Source: JBMYRH01 sp049602155 (lineage in GTDB: Bacteria; Myxococcota_A; UBA9042; PHBI01; JBMYRH01). From it: DNA of 64,000 nucleotides. A program made the translations under genes and the position numbers. The stretch is from positions 1-64,000 of the forward strand of contig JBMYRH010000011.1 of the NCBI GenBank assembly GCA_049602155.1, read 5' to 3'. The notes beneath the pieces are model-generated. The model searched no databases. It worked only from the letters and a program-made list of their open reading frames with translations, and was not told where the DNA came from. This document shows positions 8,749-17,484 of this stretch, in pieces (position 1 is the first letter of the stretch; each line of letters opens with the position of its first letter).

Positions 8749-9720
8749 ATGCAGCGCCACTTATCGATGGAGATGGTTCGGGTCACAGAGGCCGCAGCGT
8801 TGGCCTCCGCCAAGCTGATGGGCTTGGGTGACGAAAAAGCCGCTGATGCAGCGGCCGTCGAAGCCATGCGGGAAGAGTTCAACTACGTCGACATCCACGG
8901 CACCGTGGTGATCGGCGAAGGTGAACGCGACGAAGCCCCAATGCTCTTTATCGGTGAAGAGGTCGGCCGCATGGCTGAGACCTCCGTCCGTGTCGACATC
9001 GCGGTTGATCCGCTTGAGGGGACGACAATCGCGGCACGCGGAGACAACAACGCCCTCTCGGTGGCTGCGATCGCTCCCAACGGCAACCTGCTCCACGCTC
9101 CCGACACCTACATGCAGAAGATCGCGGTGGGGAAAGAGTGCGAGGGGGTCATCGACCTCACGCGGAGCCCCACGGAGAACCTCTACCGGGTCGCAGCTCG
9201 TAAAGAGATGCCTATCAGCGACCTGACCGTCTGTATCCTCGATCGTGAGCGACACCGAGAGCTCATCGATGAGGTGCGCAAGGCAGGGGCTCGCATCCGC
9301 CTCATCCGCGACGGTGATGTCTCTGCGGCGATGGCTGCGGCCACCCCCAATGGCCCCGTCGACATCTTGATGGGTATTGGTGGCGCGCCCGAGGGCGTCT
9401 TGGCTGCCGCTGCGCTGCGCGCGATGGGCGGCGAGATTCAGGGGAAGCTGACCTTCCGAAACGAGGGCGAGCGTGAGCGCGCGATCGCCATGGGCATCAC
9501 CGATCCCGACAAAGTCTTCACCACAGAAGAGCTCGCGAGCGGCGACGTCATCTTCTCAGCCACCGGCGTGACCGATGGTGACTTCCTTCAAGGCGTCCGC
9601 TTCCACGCAGGGGGAGCGACGAGCCACTCGGTCGTCATGCGATCGGCGTCTGGGACCATCCGCTACGTCCAAGCCCACCATGACTTCGCGCGGGGCTACG
9701 GCATGCCGCGGATGCCCTAA
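8749..9720 (+). CDS. glpX: Class II fructose-1,6-bisphosphatase GlpX
   Basis: 323 residues from ATG 8749, with a good GGAGGG Shine-Dalgarno 5 bases upstream. Hydrolyses fructose-1,6-bisphosphate to fructose-6-phosphate in gluconeogenesis. Typical GlpX motifs are visible: VVIGEGERDEAPML, the metal-binding DPLEGTT, GIGGAPEGVLAAAALR, and FSATGVTDG. Length is close to E. coli GlpX. It follows trmH by 32 bases and precedes a small zinc-ribbon gene by 27 bases, suggesting cotranscription. Confidence 0.95.
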   Translation: MQRHLSMEMVRVTEAAALASAKLMGLGDEKAADAAAVEAMREEFNYVDIHGTVVIGEGERDEAPMLFIGEEVGRMAETSVRVDIAVDPLEGTTIAARGDNNALSVAAIAPNGNLLHAPDTYMQKIAVGKECEGVIDLTRSPTENLYRVAARKEMPISDLTVCILDRERHRELIDEVRKAGARIRLIRDGDVSAAMAAATPNGPVDILMGIGGAPEGVLAAAALRAMGGEIQGKLTFRNEGERERAIAMGITDPDKVFTTEELASGDVIFSATGVTDGDFLQGVRFHAGGATSHSVVMRSASGTIRYVQAHHDFARGYGMPRMP

Positions 9721-9747
9721 GACGTCCTCCTCGCAAGGAGCCAAGTG

Positions 9748-10140
9748 ATGCGCAACCTCGTCGGACTCGAAATGGTCTGCTTCGAACGCTCGAAGCACTT
9801 TGAGCTCGTGTACGAGGCCGGCACCTACATCGACGCGAAGGGAGAGAAGGTCAACGGCCTGCTCGACATGAACTGCTACGTATGCACCGCGGCGTACTAC
9901 ACGACGTCGGGAGACGGCATCGATTTTTGCCCCGGGTGCGGCCACTTCGATCGCAAGCACTTCGATACTATCGAGGCGTTGCGCGAACACCTCCAGGGGG
10001 TCGATTTGTCGTGGCTGGCCCGCAATCGCCTCACGGCGCTGCTCATCGAGACGTGGGAAGGAGAGTGGCGCCTCACGTTTCATCGCGATCCTGCTCAGCT
10101 ATCTGCGACTGGGCAGTTCAAGGCGGTCAGATCGCTATGA
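9748..10140 (+). CDS. Small zinc-ribbon protein of unknown function
   Basis: 130 residues from ATG 9748 (a GTG one codon earlier is possible), with AGGAG 7 bases upstream. A CYVC...CPGC pair of CxxC knuckles around residues 45-67 suggests a zinc ribbon. The rest (VCFERSKHFELVYEAGTYID at the start) is not recognised. Its stop overlaps the start of the cinA-like gene (ATGA), which implies translational coupling. It is embedded in a housekeeping run, so a conserved cytoplasmic role is likely, but I cannot name it. Confidence 0.75.
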   Translation: MRNLVGLEMVCFERSKHFELVYEAGTYIDAKGEKVNGLLDMNCYVCTAAYYTTSGDGIDFCPGCGHFDRKHFDTIEALREHLQGVDLSWLARNRLTALLIETWEGEWRLTFHRDPAQLSATGQFKAVRSL

Positions 10141-10907
10141 GCCAGCCCTTACAGCGCAGCGCTGCGATAGTAATCATCGGCAATGAAGTGCTCAGCGGTA
10201 AGGTAGAAGAGGCCAACTCAGCCTTCTTGATCCGACGCTTCCGAGAGCTTGGCGTACGACTCGGGCGCGTAGAAATTATCCCCGATGATGTGGCGGAGAT
10301 CGGACGTGCGGTGCGCGCTGCCTCCGACACCTTCGACATCGTCATCACCACCGGTGGCGTCGGTCCAACACACGACGACATCACGATGGCCTCGATTGCA
10401 GCGGCCTTTCAGGTGGCGGTGATCCGCCACCCGGAGCTGCTAACGTTGATCGAGGGCTTCTTTGGCCCTTCGACGACAGAGGCACACCGCACGCTAGCCG
10501 ACGTTCCAGAGGGGGCTCACCTCGTAGGTCAGGAGCGTCCGCCTTGGCCAAGCGTGTGCTTCCGAAACGTGTATATCCTGCCAGGGATCCCCAAGCTGAT
10601 GCAGGCGCGCTTCAACGTCTTCGCGAGCACCTTCGCTGGGCCGCCGCTCTTTTACGGCGCACTCGAACTGCAGGCGTTTGAAGCAGAGATCTGTGACGTC
10701 CTCAACGAGGTCGTCGCATCGAGCCCCACGGTGGAGATCGGCTCCTATCCACGGCGCGAGGACGGCACCTGGTTCGTCAGGCTGACCATGGAGGGCCCTG
10801 TCCGTGAAGACGTCGAGCAAACGCTCCGGCGACTCAATGACGCCCTCGGCGCACGTGTTCACAGCGTCGAGAAGGTCATCGCGACCTGTGAATCATCTAC
10901 TTTGTGA
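10137..10907 (+). CDS. CinA-like molybdopterin-binding (MoCF) domain protein
   Basis: 256 residues from ATG 10137, which overlaps the preceding stop. It matches the N-terminal MoCF/CinA domain (COG1058 type): AAIVIIGNEVLSGKVEEANS at the start and ITTGGVGPTHDDIT near residue 75. Full-length CinA carries a C-terminal nicotinamide-nucleotide amidase domain that is absent here, so this is the stand-alone form. Relatives include ADP-ribose/NMN-related pyrophosphatases, but the substrate is not certain. A small inverted repeat (GTTAGGG/CCCTAAC, 10923-10940) lies between it and mtnP. Confidence 0.85.
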   Translation: MSQPLQRSAAIVIIGNEVLSGKVEEANSAFLIRRFRELGVRLGRVEIIPDDVAEIGRAVRAASDTFDIVITTGGVGPTHDDITMASIAAAFQVAVIRHPELLTLIEGFFGPSTTEAHRTLADVPEGAHLVGQERPPWPSVCFRNVYILPGIPKLMQARFNVFASTFAGPPLFYGALELQAFEAEICDVLNEVVASSPTVEIGSYPRREDGTWFVRLTMEGPVREDVEQTLRRLNDALGARVHSVEKVIATCESSTL

Positions 10908-10957
10908 TCCGTATCCTGACGTGTTAGGGGGCGGCCCTAACGCAGCAGGAGGCGCTC

Positions 10958-11818
10958 GTGACACGTGCAACATACGGCATCATCGGAGGCAGCGGCCTCT
11001 ACCAGATGGCAGGCGTCGAGGACGTCTCTTGGCAGGCCATTGACACACCGTTTGGGACCCCGTCTGACGAGATCGCGATCGGGACCATCGATGGCGTCTC
11101 TGTCGCCTTCCTGAGTCGCCACGGGCGAGGCCATCGCGTCGCGCCGCACGAGATCAATTACCGCGCGAACATCTGGGCTCTGAAGTCCGTCGGCGTGAAG
11201 TGGCTCATCAGCGTCAGCGCAGTCGGCTCAATGCGTGAAGAGATTGTGCCGGGTGACTTGGTCATGGTCGATCAGTTCATCGACCGAACCCGCGTGCGTA
11301 AATCGACCTTCTTCGAGGACGGCATCGTCGGTCATGTCTCCTTCGCAGACCCGGTCTGTGGCGCACTTCAGTCCGCACTGACACAAGCTGCTGCGGCCCT
11401 AGATATCACCCACCACGACGGTGGCACCTACGTGTGCATCGAGGGTCCTCAATTCTCGACTCGAGCCGAGTCCCTGCTCTATCGAAGCTGGGACGTCTCG
11501 GTGGTTGGCATGACGAACCTCCCCGAGGCTCGTTTGGCCCGTGAGGCCCAGATCGCGTACGCCACGATCGCCCTCGCGACGGACTACGACTGTTGGCATG
11601 AGTCAGAAGAACAGGTGAGCGTCGAAGCCGTCCTCAAGACGGTCCGCGGTAACGTCGACAAAGCGCAGCGCGTGCTTCGCCAAGTCATTCCCGCCCTGAA
11701 AGACGCTGGCCCGTCGGCAGCTTGGAACGCACTTGAGCATGCCGTCATGACCGCCCCTGATGCTGTGACAGCAGAGGCCCAAAAACGGGTCGCCCTCTTC
11801 TTCGACGACAACGCTTAA
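10958..11818 (+). CDS. mtnP: S-methyl-5'-thioadenosine phosphorylase
   Basis: 286 residues from GTG 10958 with AGGAGG upstream. Phosphorolyses 5'-methylthioadenosine (from polyamine synthesis or homoserine lactone synthesis) to adenine and methylthioribose-1-phosphate. Family motifs seen: IIGGSGLY, the phosphate-binding SRHGRGHRVAPHEINYRANI, SAVGSMREEIVPGDLV, IEGPQFSTRAES, GMTNLPEARLAREA and ATDYDCW, the last typical of MTA-specific rather than general purine phosphorylases. Followed after 18 bases by a PfkB-family kinase, suggesting linked nucleoside/sugar salvage. Confidence 0.93.
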   Translation: MTRATYGIIGGSGLYQMAGVEDVSWQAIDTPFGTPSDEIAIGTIDGVSVAFLSRHGRGHRVAPHEINYRANIWALKSVGVKWLISVSAVGSMREEIVPGDLVMVDQFIDRTRVRKSTFFEDGIVGHVSFADPVCGALQSALTQAAAALDITHHDGGTYVCIEGPQFSTRAESLLYRSWDVSVVGMTNLPEARLAREAQIAYATIALATDYDCWHESEEQVSVEAVLKTVRGNVDKAQRVLRQVIPALKDAGPSAAWNALEHAVMTAPDAVTAEAQKRVALFFDDNA

Positions 11819-11836
11819 GGCCCCCGGAGAACGACC

Positions 11837-12751
11837 ATGGAATTGCTGGTAGTAGGCTCGGTTGCATATGACTCCGTAGAGACGGCCGCCGGGAAGCGCG
11901 ATGAGATGCTCGGTGGCTCAGCGACACACTTCAGCCTCGCGGCTGCCCTGTTCACCCCGCCCGGCCTCGTCGCTGTGATCGGCAATGACTTCAAAGAGGA
12001 CGACGTCACGTTGCTGCGTGAACACGGCGTCGAACTCACAGGGCTCACGACCGCAAATGGCCCCACCTTCCGCTGGGGTGGGCGATACCATGCGGACATG
12101 AACGGCCGCGATACGCTGTTCACCCAGCTCAATGTGTTCGAGTCATTCGAGCCTCATCTTGAGCCCGTGCACCGCGAAGCGTCGTTGGTCTTCCTCGCGA
12201 ACATTCACCCCGCCCTACAGCAGCGAGTGCTGGACCAGGTGAACAGCCCAGGCTTCGTCGCGCTCGACACGATGAACCTGTGGATCGACGTCGCTAGAGG
12301 CGAGCTCACGGACGTCCTCAAGGGGGTCGATGCGCTCTTCATTAACGATGAGGAGGTGCGACAGCTCACCGGGAAGCACTCGATCGTCCACGCGGCCGCC
12401 GATGTGCAACAGCTCGGCCCCGAACTCGTGATCGTAAAGCGCGGCGAACACGGTGCGATGATCTTCCATGGTGATGATCGATTCTTCGTCCCAGCCTTCC
12501 CGGTAGCCGATGTCGTAGACCCGACGGGGGCGGGCGACAGCTTTGCGGGTGGCTTTATGGGCTACCTCGCCCAAGCGGGCGACCTCTCGCACACCACGAT
12601 CCGGCGCGCCGCAGTGGTGGGCTCGATCGTAGCCTCCTTCTGCGTGGAAGACTTTGGTACCGATCGCGTCTCGACCTTGAGTCTCGCAGAAGTCCGAAAG
12701 CGCTACACCGCTTTTGAGGACATGATTCGGTTTGAGCCGCTGAGTCTGTGA
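11837..12751 (+). CDS. PfkB-family carbohydrate/nucleoside kinase
   Basis: 304 residues from ATG 11837 (CCCGGAGAA upstream). Ribokinase fold: N-terminal GSVAYDSVET and GGSATHFSLAAALF, and C-terminal signature DPTGAGDSFAGGFMGYLA containing the catalytic Asp and anion hole. The substrate is not fixed by the motifs. Position directly behind mtnP suggests adenosine, methylthioribose or a related salvage substrate; this is inference. The lid region is shorter than in ribokinase and resembles adenosine-kinase-like members. Confidence 0.88.
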   Translation: MELLVVGSVAYDSVETAAGKRDEMLGGSATHFSLAAALFTPPGLVAVIGNDFKEDDVTLLREHGVELTGLTTANGPTFRWGGRYHADMNGRDTLFTQLNVFESFEPHLEPVHREASLVFLANIHPALQQRVLDQVNSPGFVALDTMNLWIDVARGELTDVLKGVDALFINDEEVRQLTGKHSIVHAAADVQQLGPELVIVKRGEHGAMIFHGDDRFFVPAFPVADVVDPTGAGDSFAGGFMGYLAQAGDLSHTTIRRAAVVGSIVASFCVEDFGTDRVSTLSLAEVRKRYTAFEDMIRFEPLSL

Positions 12752-12767
12752 GCGAAAACAAGGATTC

Positions 12768-13694
12768 ATGGAACCCGCAGCCTCCCAACGTCTCCTAGAC
12801 CGCATGGCCGACGCCTTGAGCAAGGTGGGGAACCCGGTCGTATCAGCCACCGAGCGCGCCGTCGTCCAGACCGCCTCCATGCCAGCTCTCAGCCACCTCA
12901 CCGGCTGGCTCGCAGACCGCCACGCCCCGGGCCCAGTCTTGCGGACGTTCATTAAGGCGTACTGCAGGACGTACAACGTCGATCTCACCCAAGTGGCCGA
13001 GCCCATGAGGGCCTTCCGTACCTTCAACGCCTTCTTCACCCGTGAACTCGAGGAAGGCGCTCGACCCGTGGACGCAGCTGCGGACGTGGCAGTGTGCCCC
13101 GCTGATGCACGCCTACAGACAGTCGGACGCGTCCCCGTCAACGGCCAACTGGAGCAAATCAAAGGCCGCACTTACCGCATCGGAGCTCTGCTCGGCGATG
13201 AGGGAGAGGCCGGGAAATACCGAGACGGCGTACACGCGACGCTCTACCTCAGCCCGCGCGACTACCATCGCGTGCATTCGCCCGTGGATGGGGTCATCCA
13301 CTCGTGGCGGCATATCCCCGGGAGGCTCTTCCCTGTGAATGGCCTCGCTGTACGACATGTTGACGGGCTATTCACCGTCAATGAGCGTGTCGTGGTCAAC
13401 CTGGAGAGTGAACGCTTTGGGCCAGTCGCCCTAGTCATGGTCGGGGCCTCAAACGTCGGTCGAATCACGCTCTCATTCCCGCATGACACTCAAGCCTGGA
13501 ACCGCAGCACACCGACGCTTTCCGTCCCCGAGACACCGCTCTCCATCGGGCGTGGCGACGAGCTGGGCCAGTTCAACCTGGGATCCACCGTCGTGCTATT
13601 GGCTGCAGACTCCAAGCTGCGTCTGGCCGACGTCCTCGAGGGTGAGCACCTGCTGATGGGCCAGCCGCTGTGGAGCGACTCAAGAGCCAGCTAA
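12768..13694 (+). CDS. psd: Phosphatidylserine decarboxylase proenzyme
   Basis: 308 residues from ATG 12768. Makes phosphatidylethanolamine at the inner membrane by a pyruvoyl-dependent decarboxylation. The self-cleavage motif LGST is present near the C-terminus (FNLGSTVVLL), with cleavage between Gly and Ser forming the pyruvoyl group. The upstream triad elements CPADARL (Asp) and YHRVHSPVDG (His) are also intact. Length fits bacterial Psd. Its stop overlaps the stop of the convergent lipoprotein gene by 4 bases. No phosphatidylserine synthase gene lies in the window. Confidence 0.95.
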   Translation: MEPAASQRLLDRMADALSKVGNPVVSATERAVVQTASMPALSHLTGWLADRHAPGPVLRTFIKAYCRTYNVDLTQVAEPMRAFRTFNAFFTRELEEGARPVDAAADVAVCPADARLQTVGRVPVNGQLEQIKGRTYRIGALLGDEGEAGKYRDGVHATLYLSPRDYHRVHSPVDGVIHSWRHIPGRLFPVNGLAVRHVDGLFTVNERVVVNLESERFGPVALVMVGASNVGRITLSFPHDTQAWNRSTPTLSVPETPLSIGRGDELGQFNLGSTVVLLAADSKLRLADVLEGEHLLMGQPLWSDSRAS

Positions 13695-14266
13695 GGGGTC
13701 GCAGGAGCGACCTTGTTCTCTTGGCTGGGTACTTTGGGGTTGTCCGGTGTGGGGGGCAAGACCAGCACACCCGCTTGCCGAATGAAGGCGCCGCCGTCGC
13801 TCATGACATCGAGGCGCCCACGCAGCGTGAGCTCTAGGCCCACGCGTGCCATATCGATAATCCGGCTCTCTAGGCCGGTGACCAGCAGCTGGTATCGCTC
13901 TTCCCCTGCCCTGTCTGCGAGATAAAAATGGGCTGGTGGATGGCAGTCAACCACAGGCTCATTGGGTTCCTGTTTCGGGCAATGATGTGCCGCAACGACC
14001 ACACCGCGGACTTCGACGGTCGACCCGTTGAGCTCGGTGGTCGAGCGGAGCACCCCCTCGATCGTCCACACCCCGCCAGGGTGACGCATCGGTGGGATCT
14101 GCGCATTGAGGTCAGGGGTCGGGGGGAGCTTCACTTCCGCCGTGCTCCGTGGCGACACCGTATGACTGCTCCCCTCATCGCACCCCACAACGAGGCTCAG
14201 CAAGGCGACCAGACCGACGAGGCTGCATGTTCGGATGGTGGTGATCAGCTCTACTCCTGTTTCCAA
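13691..14266 (-). CDS. Small lipoprotein with OB-fold-like C-terminal half
   Basis: Up to 191 residues. A signal peptide ends in the lipobox SLVVGC. The C-terminal part (VEVRGVVVAAHHCP...HFYLADRAGEERYQLLV...LTLRGRL) alternates beta-strands in a pattern like an OB-fold, but this is a visual judgment. Start is uncertain: TTG 14266 opens the frame, but an AGGAG sits over the stop of the upstream gene, pointing to a start a few codons further in at a non-standard codon. It overlaps the upstream gene by about 16 bases and is probably cotranscribed with it. Function unknown. Confidence 0.65.
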   Translation of the reverse strand: METGVELITTIRTCSLVGLVALLSLVVGCDEGSSHTVSPRSTAEVKLPPTPDLNAQIPPMRHPGGVWTIEGVLRSTTELNGSTVEVRGVVVAAHHCPKQEPNEPVVDCHPPAHFYLADRAGEERYQLLVTGLESRIIDMARVGLELTLRGRLDVMSDGGAFIRQAGVLVLPPTPDNPKVPSQENKVAPATP

Positions 14267-15630
14267 TGCGGCTGATGCCCAGGCCAGCCGATTATCGAGA
14301 GTGCACCAGGTACTACATATACACTGGCTCCCCCCACGGACACCACCTCGGCGTCGTCGCGGGCCACGCCCGCGATCTGATTGTACCCTGCAGGGACGTC
14401 CAGGGCGGCGTATCGACCAAGGATGTTCGTCGTCGTGCGAAAGTCGAGGGGCACCGTGTCATCCTCTAAGTTATTGAAGTACACGATCTGCGCTGCAGGC
14501 TGAGCCAACCCGATCGCGACGCCACCCAACGGCCAGCTCGCGCGACCTCCCGAGCAGGTCTCCTCACCGGTCTCCGAATCGCAATCCGAGTCGAGGACGC
14601 AGCTCTCGCCCTCCGCCCCTCCTGCATCCACACACACACCTTCGACCCGACAATCACGGACGCGGCCCCCAATGACACCGTTCTCTGGAGCGATCGTGAG
14701 CCCGGCGATGTTCGCCGTGAGCAGCCACTGCCCTTCAGACACCATCGTCACGTCGTAATGAGTGCGACCGCTTGCATCGACCTGGTCGGCGTATAGGTAG
14801 ACCCCAAACATGTACACATCGTGCCATTTATCCGTGTAGGTCGTGGCGCGACTTCGGATCACGAGCCGCGTGTTCGTCGGCACGCCCGCGATCTCAAAGA
14901 GGCCAAACTGCTCTTGGCAGGTCTTCTCCACATCGTCCTCGACGCACTCATAACCAAGCGGGCAGTCGGCATGGCCATCGCACTCCGACTCAGGTGCATC
15001 CTCTGCGGCGACACTCAACGCCGAACCCAGCGGCTCAATCCCGTGAGTGTCAGTGTGCTCCGGGCTGCCATACTCGGCGTAGCACGTGATTCGCGCGTCT
15101 ACATCTTCGACCGCCTCGCACTCCGACGGATCCCAGTCATCCGCAGCGAAGACCTCGACCCGGATATCCCGAGTGATAAGCCCCGACCCAAAACGCGTCA
15201 CTGCACCGTAGAGTGTCGTCTCAGTCGGTCCGTCAGGGGTCGATGGCGCTTCGTCCATGCATCCTAACGAGGCTTCGACCTCTGCTGGATAAGGATCCAC
15301 ACCAGTGGCATCCGTTAACGTGAGGACCTCCTCCACTGGAGGGTCAGCGAGGCACACCCCGGACCGACAATGAAGGCCGCCTTCGCACTCGAGCTCTTCC
15401 GTGCAGCTCAACAGAAGCGGCGCAACTACAGCGGGCTCCTCCACGGCAGCGCCGTCCGCCTCAGGCGTCTCGGTCGCTCCACTCACATCGTCGACGCTCG
15501 CCGTGTCGGAGCTCGGCTCGGAGCCCGTGGCCGAACTGCCACCGGAGACTCCGCCTCCTCCACCACACGCCATCAACAGAATCGAAAGGCTCATGGGGAT
15601 GCCCCAAGTTCTCGCGCCCCACATCATCAC
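14251..15630 (-). CDS. Lipoprotein with Cys-rich segments and carboxypeptidase-regulatory-like repeats
   Basis: 459 residues from ATG 15630, which overlaps the stop of the DciA-like gene by 4 bases. Signal peptide with lipobox LLMAC, then a Gly/Ser/Glu-rich linker. Two short Cys modules follow (CTEELECEGGLHCRSGVC and a CDGHADCPLGYECV pattern), and long beta-rich stretches. The C-terminal end (VPAGYNQIAGVARDDAEVVS) resembles the turn of carboxypeptidase regulatory-like domains. No catalytic motif is seen. Likely a periplasmic or surface lipoprotein; function unknown. Confidence 0.75.
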   Translation of the reverse strand: MMMWGARTWGIPMSLSILLMACGGGGGVSGGSSATGSEPSSDTASVDDVSGATETPEADGAAVEEPAVVAPLLLSCTEELECEGGLHCRSGVCLADPPVEEVLTLTDATGVDPYPAEVEASLGCMDEAPSTPDGPTETTLYGAVTRFGSGLITRDIRVEVFAADDWDPSECEAVEDVDARITCYAEYGSPEHTDTHGIEPLGSALSVAAEDAPESECDGHADCPLGYECVEDDVEKTCQEQFGLFEIAGVPTNTRLVIRSRATTYTDKWHDVYMFGVYLYADQVDASGRTHYDVTMVSEGQWLLTANIAGLTIAPENGVIGGRVRDCRVEGVCVDAGGAEGESCVLDSDCDSETGEETCSGGRASWPLGGVAIGLAQPAAQIVYFNNLEDDTVPLDFRTTTNILGRYAALDVPAGYNQIAGVARDDAEVVSVGGASVYVVPGALSIIGWPGHQPHWKQE

Positions 15631-16142
15631 TCTCCTTCGTCCATTCGTGCGTTCGCCGCTAGCGACTTTGCGCGCATCTCAACCAGCGCTTCCCGGACGG
15701 TCACGTCGCGCACTGGTCCGGTCATTGAATCCGCGTCAGAGCGGTATCGCTCAGATACGACTGGCTTGGCAACTACTGCCCGTTCAGTAGCGGGTGCCGC
15801 CCCCCCGCGTACGACGAGCCCCTCGCGCACCCAGCTCTGAAGGCTCTCAGCGCGGCGCGTACCCTCGCGCTCTGCTGCCATGTTCCACACCGAGAGCAAC
15901 GACTCTGCTCGCGCTTGAAGCTCCCGCTCTGCGGTCTCATTCGACGCCATGACCCTCAGGATCCCAGCGTCGTTCACACCAAGAGGTACTGTGACGTCCG
16001 CCAAGCCCCCTCCGACGACACGCGCCCAATCGACGCCGTGATCTGGCGTGACCCGCTTGAGCAAGTCTGAGACGGAGGTCATGCGCCCACCACGCCCCTC
16101 CACCCCTTGTTTTAACTGGCCTTTCTCGGTTCGTCGGTTCAT
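15627..16142 (-). CDS. DUF721/DciA-like protein (tentative)
   Basis: About 171 residues if ATG 16142 is used; ATG 16082 has a better GGTGGG ribosome site and would give about 151. The core (VSDLLKRV...DWARVVGGGLADVTVPLGV then GILRVMASNETAERELQARAESLL) follows the DUF721/DciA pattern: a Trp near the start, V-x-G, a thr/pro stretch and an E-L near a long helix. DciA loads the replicative helicase DnaB in bacteria lacking DnaC. The C-terminal region is unrecognised. It is the first gene of a three-gene minus-strand unit with two lipoproteins, odd company for DciA, so the call is tentative. Confidence 0.5.
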   Translation of the reverse strand: MNRRTEKGQLKQGVEGRGGRMTSVSDLLKRVTPDHGVDWARVVGGGLADVTVPLGVNDAGILRVMASNETAERELQARAESLLSVWNMAAEREGTRRAESLQSWVREGLVVRGGAAPATERAVVAKPVVSERYRSDADSMTGPVRDVTVREALVEMRAKSLAANARMDEGE

Positions 16143-16236
16143 GGTCCGGACTGTATCCTGACCAGCCCGTGCTGGAAAGCCTGGCTTCACCGATACACGG
16201 GAGACGACGTTGCAAATTGGCATCGAACTTTATGTC

Positions 16237-16265
16237 TTGACTGAGTGTTTTGCTCACGCTAGCTT
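16237..16265 (+). promoter_or_regulatory. Possible sigma-70 promoter upstream of tRNA-Val
   Basis: TTGACT, 17-base spacer, TAGCTT, facing the tRNA-Val/rpmI cluster. Reasonable -35, weak -10; it is 119 bases from the tRNA, so it may have a different target. Confidence 0.35.
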
Positions 16266-16383
16266 GCGCGCCCTTGTGTGGGGTGGAGCCATGTCGTCAG
16301 TCGACGAGGCCTTCGTTCCCTGCGAGAATTAATGACAACTTGCTGCGACGACGGAGTTTACTCCGATAACCGTGGCAAACTGA

Positions 16384-16458
16384 AGGCACGTAGCTCAGTG
16401 GGAGAGCGCTACCCTGACGCGGTAGAAGTCGGCGGTTCAATCCCGCCCGTGCCTACCA
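16384..16458 (+). tRNA. tRNA-Val (GAC)
   Basis: Full cloverleaf: acceptor AGGCACG pairing with CGTGCCT, D arm GCTC/GAGC, anticodon stem CTACC/GGTAG with loop CTGACGC (anticodon GAC), T arm GGCGG-TTCAATC-CCGCC. The CCA end is encoded (16456-16458). Confidence 0.95.
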
Positions 16459-16465
16459 ACGATAA

Positions 16466-16483
16466 CGTCAACTCACGTTGACG
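16466..16483 (+). promoter_or_regulatory. Hairpin between tRNA-Val and rpmI
   Basis: CGTCAAC-TCAC-GTTGACG, a perfect 7-bp stem, followed by a second hairpin CGTGCG-AAACA-CGCACG at 16491-16507. No U-run follows either, so they are more likely RNA processing or ribosomal-protein leader elements than terminators. Confidence 0.45.
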
Positions 16484-16527
16484 AATGCGTCGTGCGAAAC
16501 ACGCACGGCACCAGAAGGCGAGGAACC

Positions 16528-16725
16528 ATGCCGAAGTTGAAGACCCATCGCGGAGCTGCCAAGCGATTCCGATTGACTGGTAGCGGAAAGATCCGCCGTA
16601 ACAAGGCCTACGCTCGGCACATCCTCACCAAGAAGAGCCCCAAGCGTAAGCGTAACCTGCGACAGAGCGCGCTGATCTCCAAGCCGGACGAGAAGCTCAT
16701 CCGCCGCATTCTGCGAAACGCATAG
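16528..16725 (+). CDS. rpmI: Ribosomal protein bL35
   Basis: 65 residues from ATG 16528 with GAGG upstream. Begins MPKLKTHRGAAKRFRLTGSG, typical of bL35, and ends in a basic tail. Structural protein of the 50S subunit. In many bacteria infC lies directly before it; here the preceding element is tRNA-Val with two hairpins in between. Followed by rplT after 49 bases. Confidence 0.97.
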   Translation: MPKLKTHRGAAKRFRLTGSGKIRRNKAYARHILTKKSPKRKRNLRQSALISKPDEKLIRRILRNA

Positions 16726-16774
16726 CACACACCATCCAGCGATGAACTAGGCTGGTAGGAACGGAGAAGATACG

Positions 16775-17128
16775 ATGTCTCGTGTACGACGTGGCTTCAA
16801 AGCGCGGCGCCGCCGCAAGAAGATCCTCAAGGCTGCGAAAGGTTACCGTGGTGGCCGTAGCAAGCTCTTCCGAACCGCAAAGAACGCGGTGATCAAGGCG
16901 TGGACTTACTCCTACCGCGATCGCCGTGTGAAAAAGCGCCTCTTCCGCCGGCTGTGGATCGCACGCATCAACGCCGCGAGTCGCAGCAATGGCCTGAAGT
17001 ACAGTGAGATGATCCACTTGTTGTCGAAGGGCGATGTCGCGCTCGACCGAAAAGTGTTAGCTGACATCGCTGTGTCCGATCCGAGCGGCTTCACCCGCCT
17101 CGTCGACTTCGCACGCGCTCAAGCTTAA
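16775..17128 (+). CDS. rplT: Ribosomal protein bL20
   Basis: 117 residues from ATG 16775 (GGAGA upstream). Characteristic start SRVRRGFKARRRRKKILK and the AKGYRGGRSKLFRTAK segment. Binds 23S rRNA early in 50S assembly and represses its own operon in several bacteria. The hairpins before rpmI could be part of such a leader, but no L20-site match is proven. ihfA follows directly; the usual pheS and pheT are missing between them. Confidence 0.97.
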   Translation: MSRVRRGFKARRRRKKILKAAKGYRGGRSKLFRTAKNAVIKAWTYSYRDRRVKKRLFRRLWIARINAASRSNGLKYSEMIHLLSKGDVALDRKVLADIAVSDPSGFTRLVDFARAQA

Positions 17129-17168
17129 ATCCACCGTCGCTGACCCCAGCTAGAGGAGACCTAGCCAG

Positions 17169-17456
17169 ATGACGAAGGCCGACATCATCGAGACCGTATA
17201 TGAGGGGCTTCGTGCCCATGGGATCTACTCCAAGCGCGAGGCTGCTGAGATTGTAGAGACCGTGTTCGAGACCATGAAGGACACCCTCGGCGAAGGTGAG
17301 CAGCTGAAGATTTCCGGATTTGGCAAGTTCGAGGTCAAGGCAAAGAAAGAGCGTGTGGGTAGGAACCCGCAGACTGGGCAGCAGATCATGATCTCCGCTC
17401 GGCGCGTGCTCACCTTCAAGCCTAGCCAAGTCCTGAAGAGCGCATTGAACACCTGA
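17169..17456 (+). CDS. ihfA: Integration host factor alpha subunit
   Basis: 95 residues from ATG 17169 with GGAG upstream. HU/IHF family nucleoid protein that bends DNA. The sequence MTKADIIETVYEGL and the DNA-intercalating arm segment GRNPQTGQQIMISARRVLTFKPS match IHF-alpha. Position after rplT supports the alpha rather than beta or HU call, as ihfA ends this operon in many proteobacteria. IHF assists sigma-54 promoters, and one candidate lies at 7739. A short GC-rich hairpin (17464-17479) follows the gene before tRNA-Pro. Confidence 0.92.
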   Translation: MTKADIIETVYEGLRAHGIYSKREAAEIVETVFETMKDTLGEGEQLKISGFGKFEVKAKKERVGRNPQTGQQIMISARRVLTFKPSQVLKSALNT

Positions 17457-17484
17457 GTTGTCCGAGGAGCTTGCTCCTCACGAA

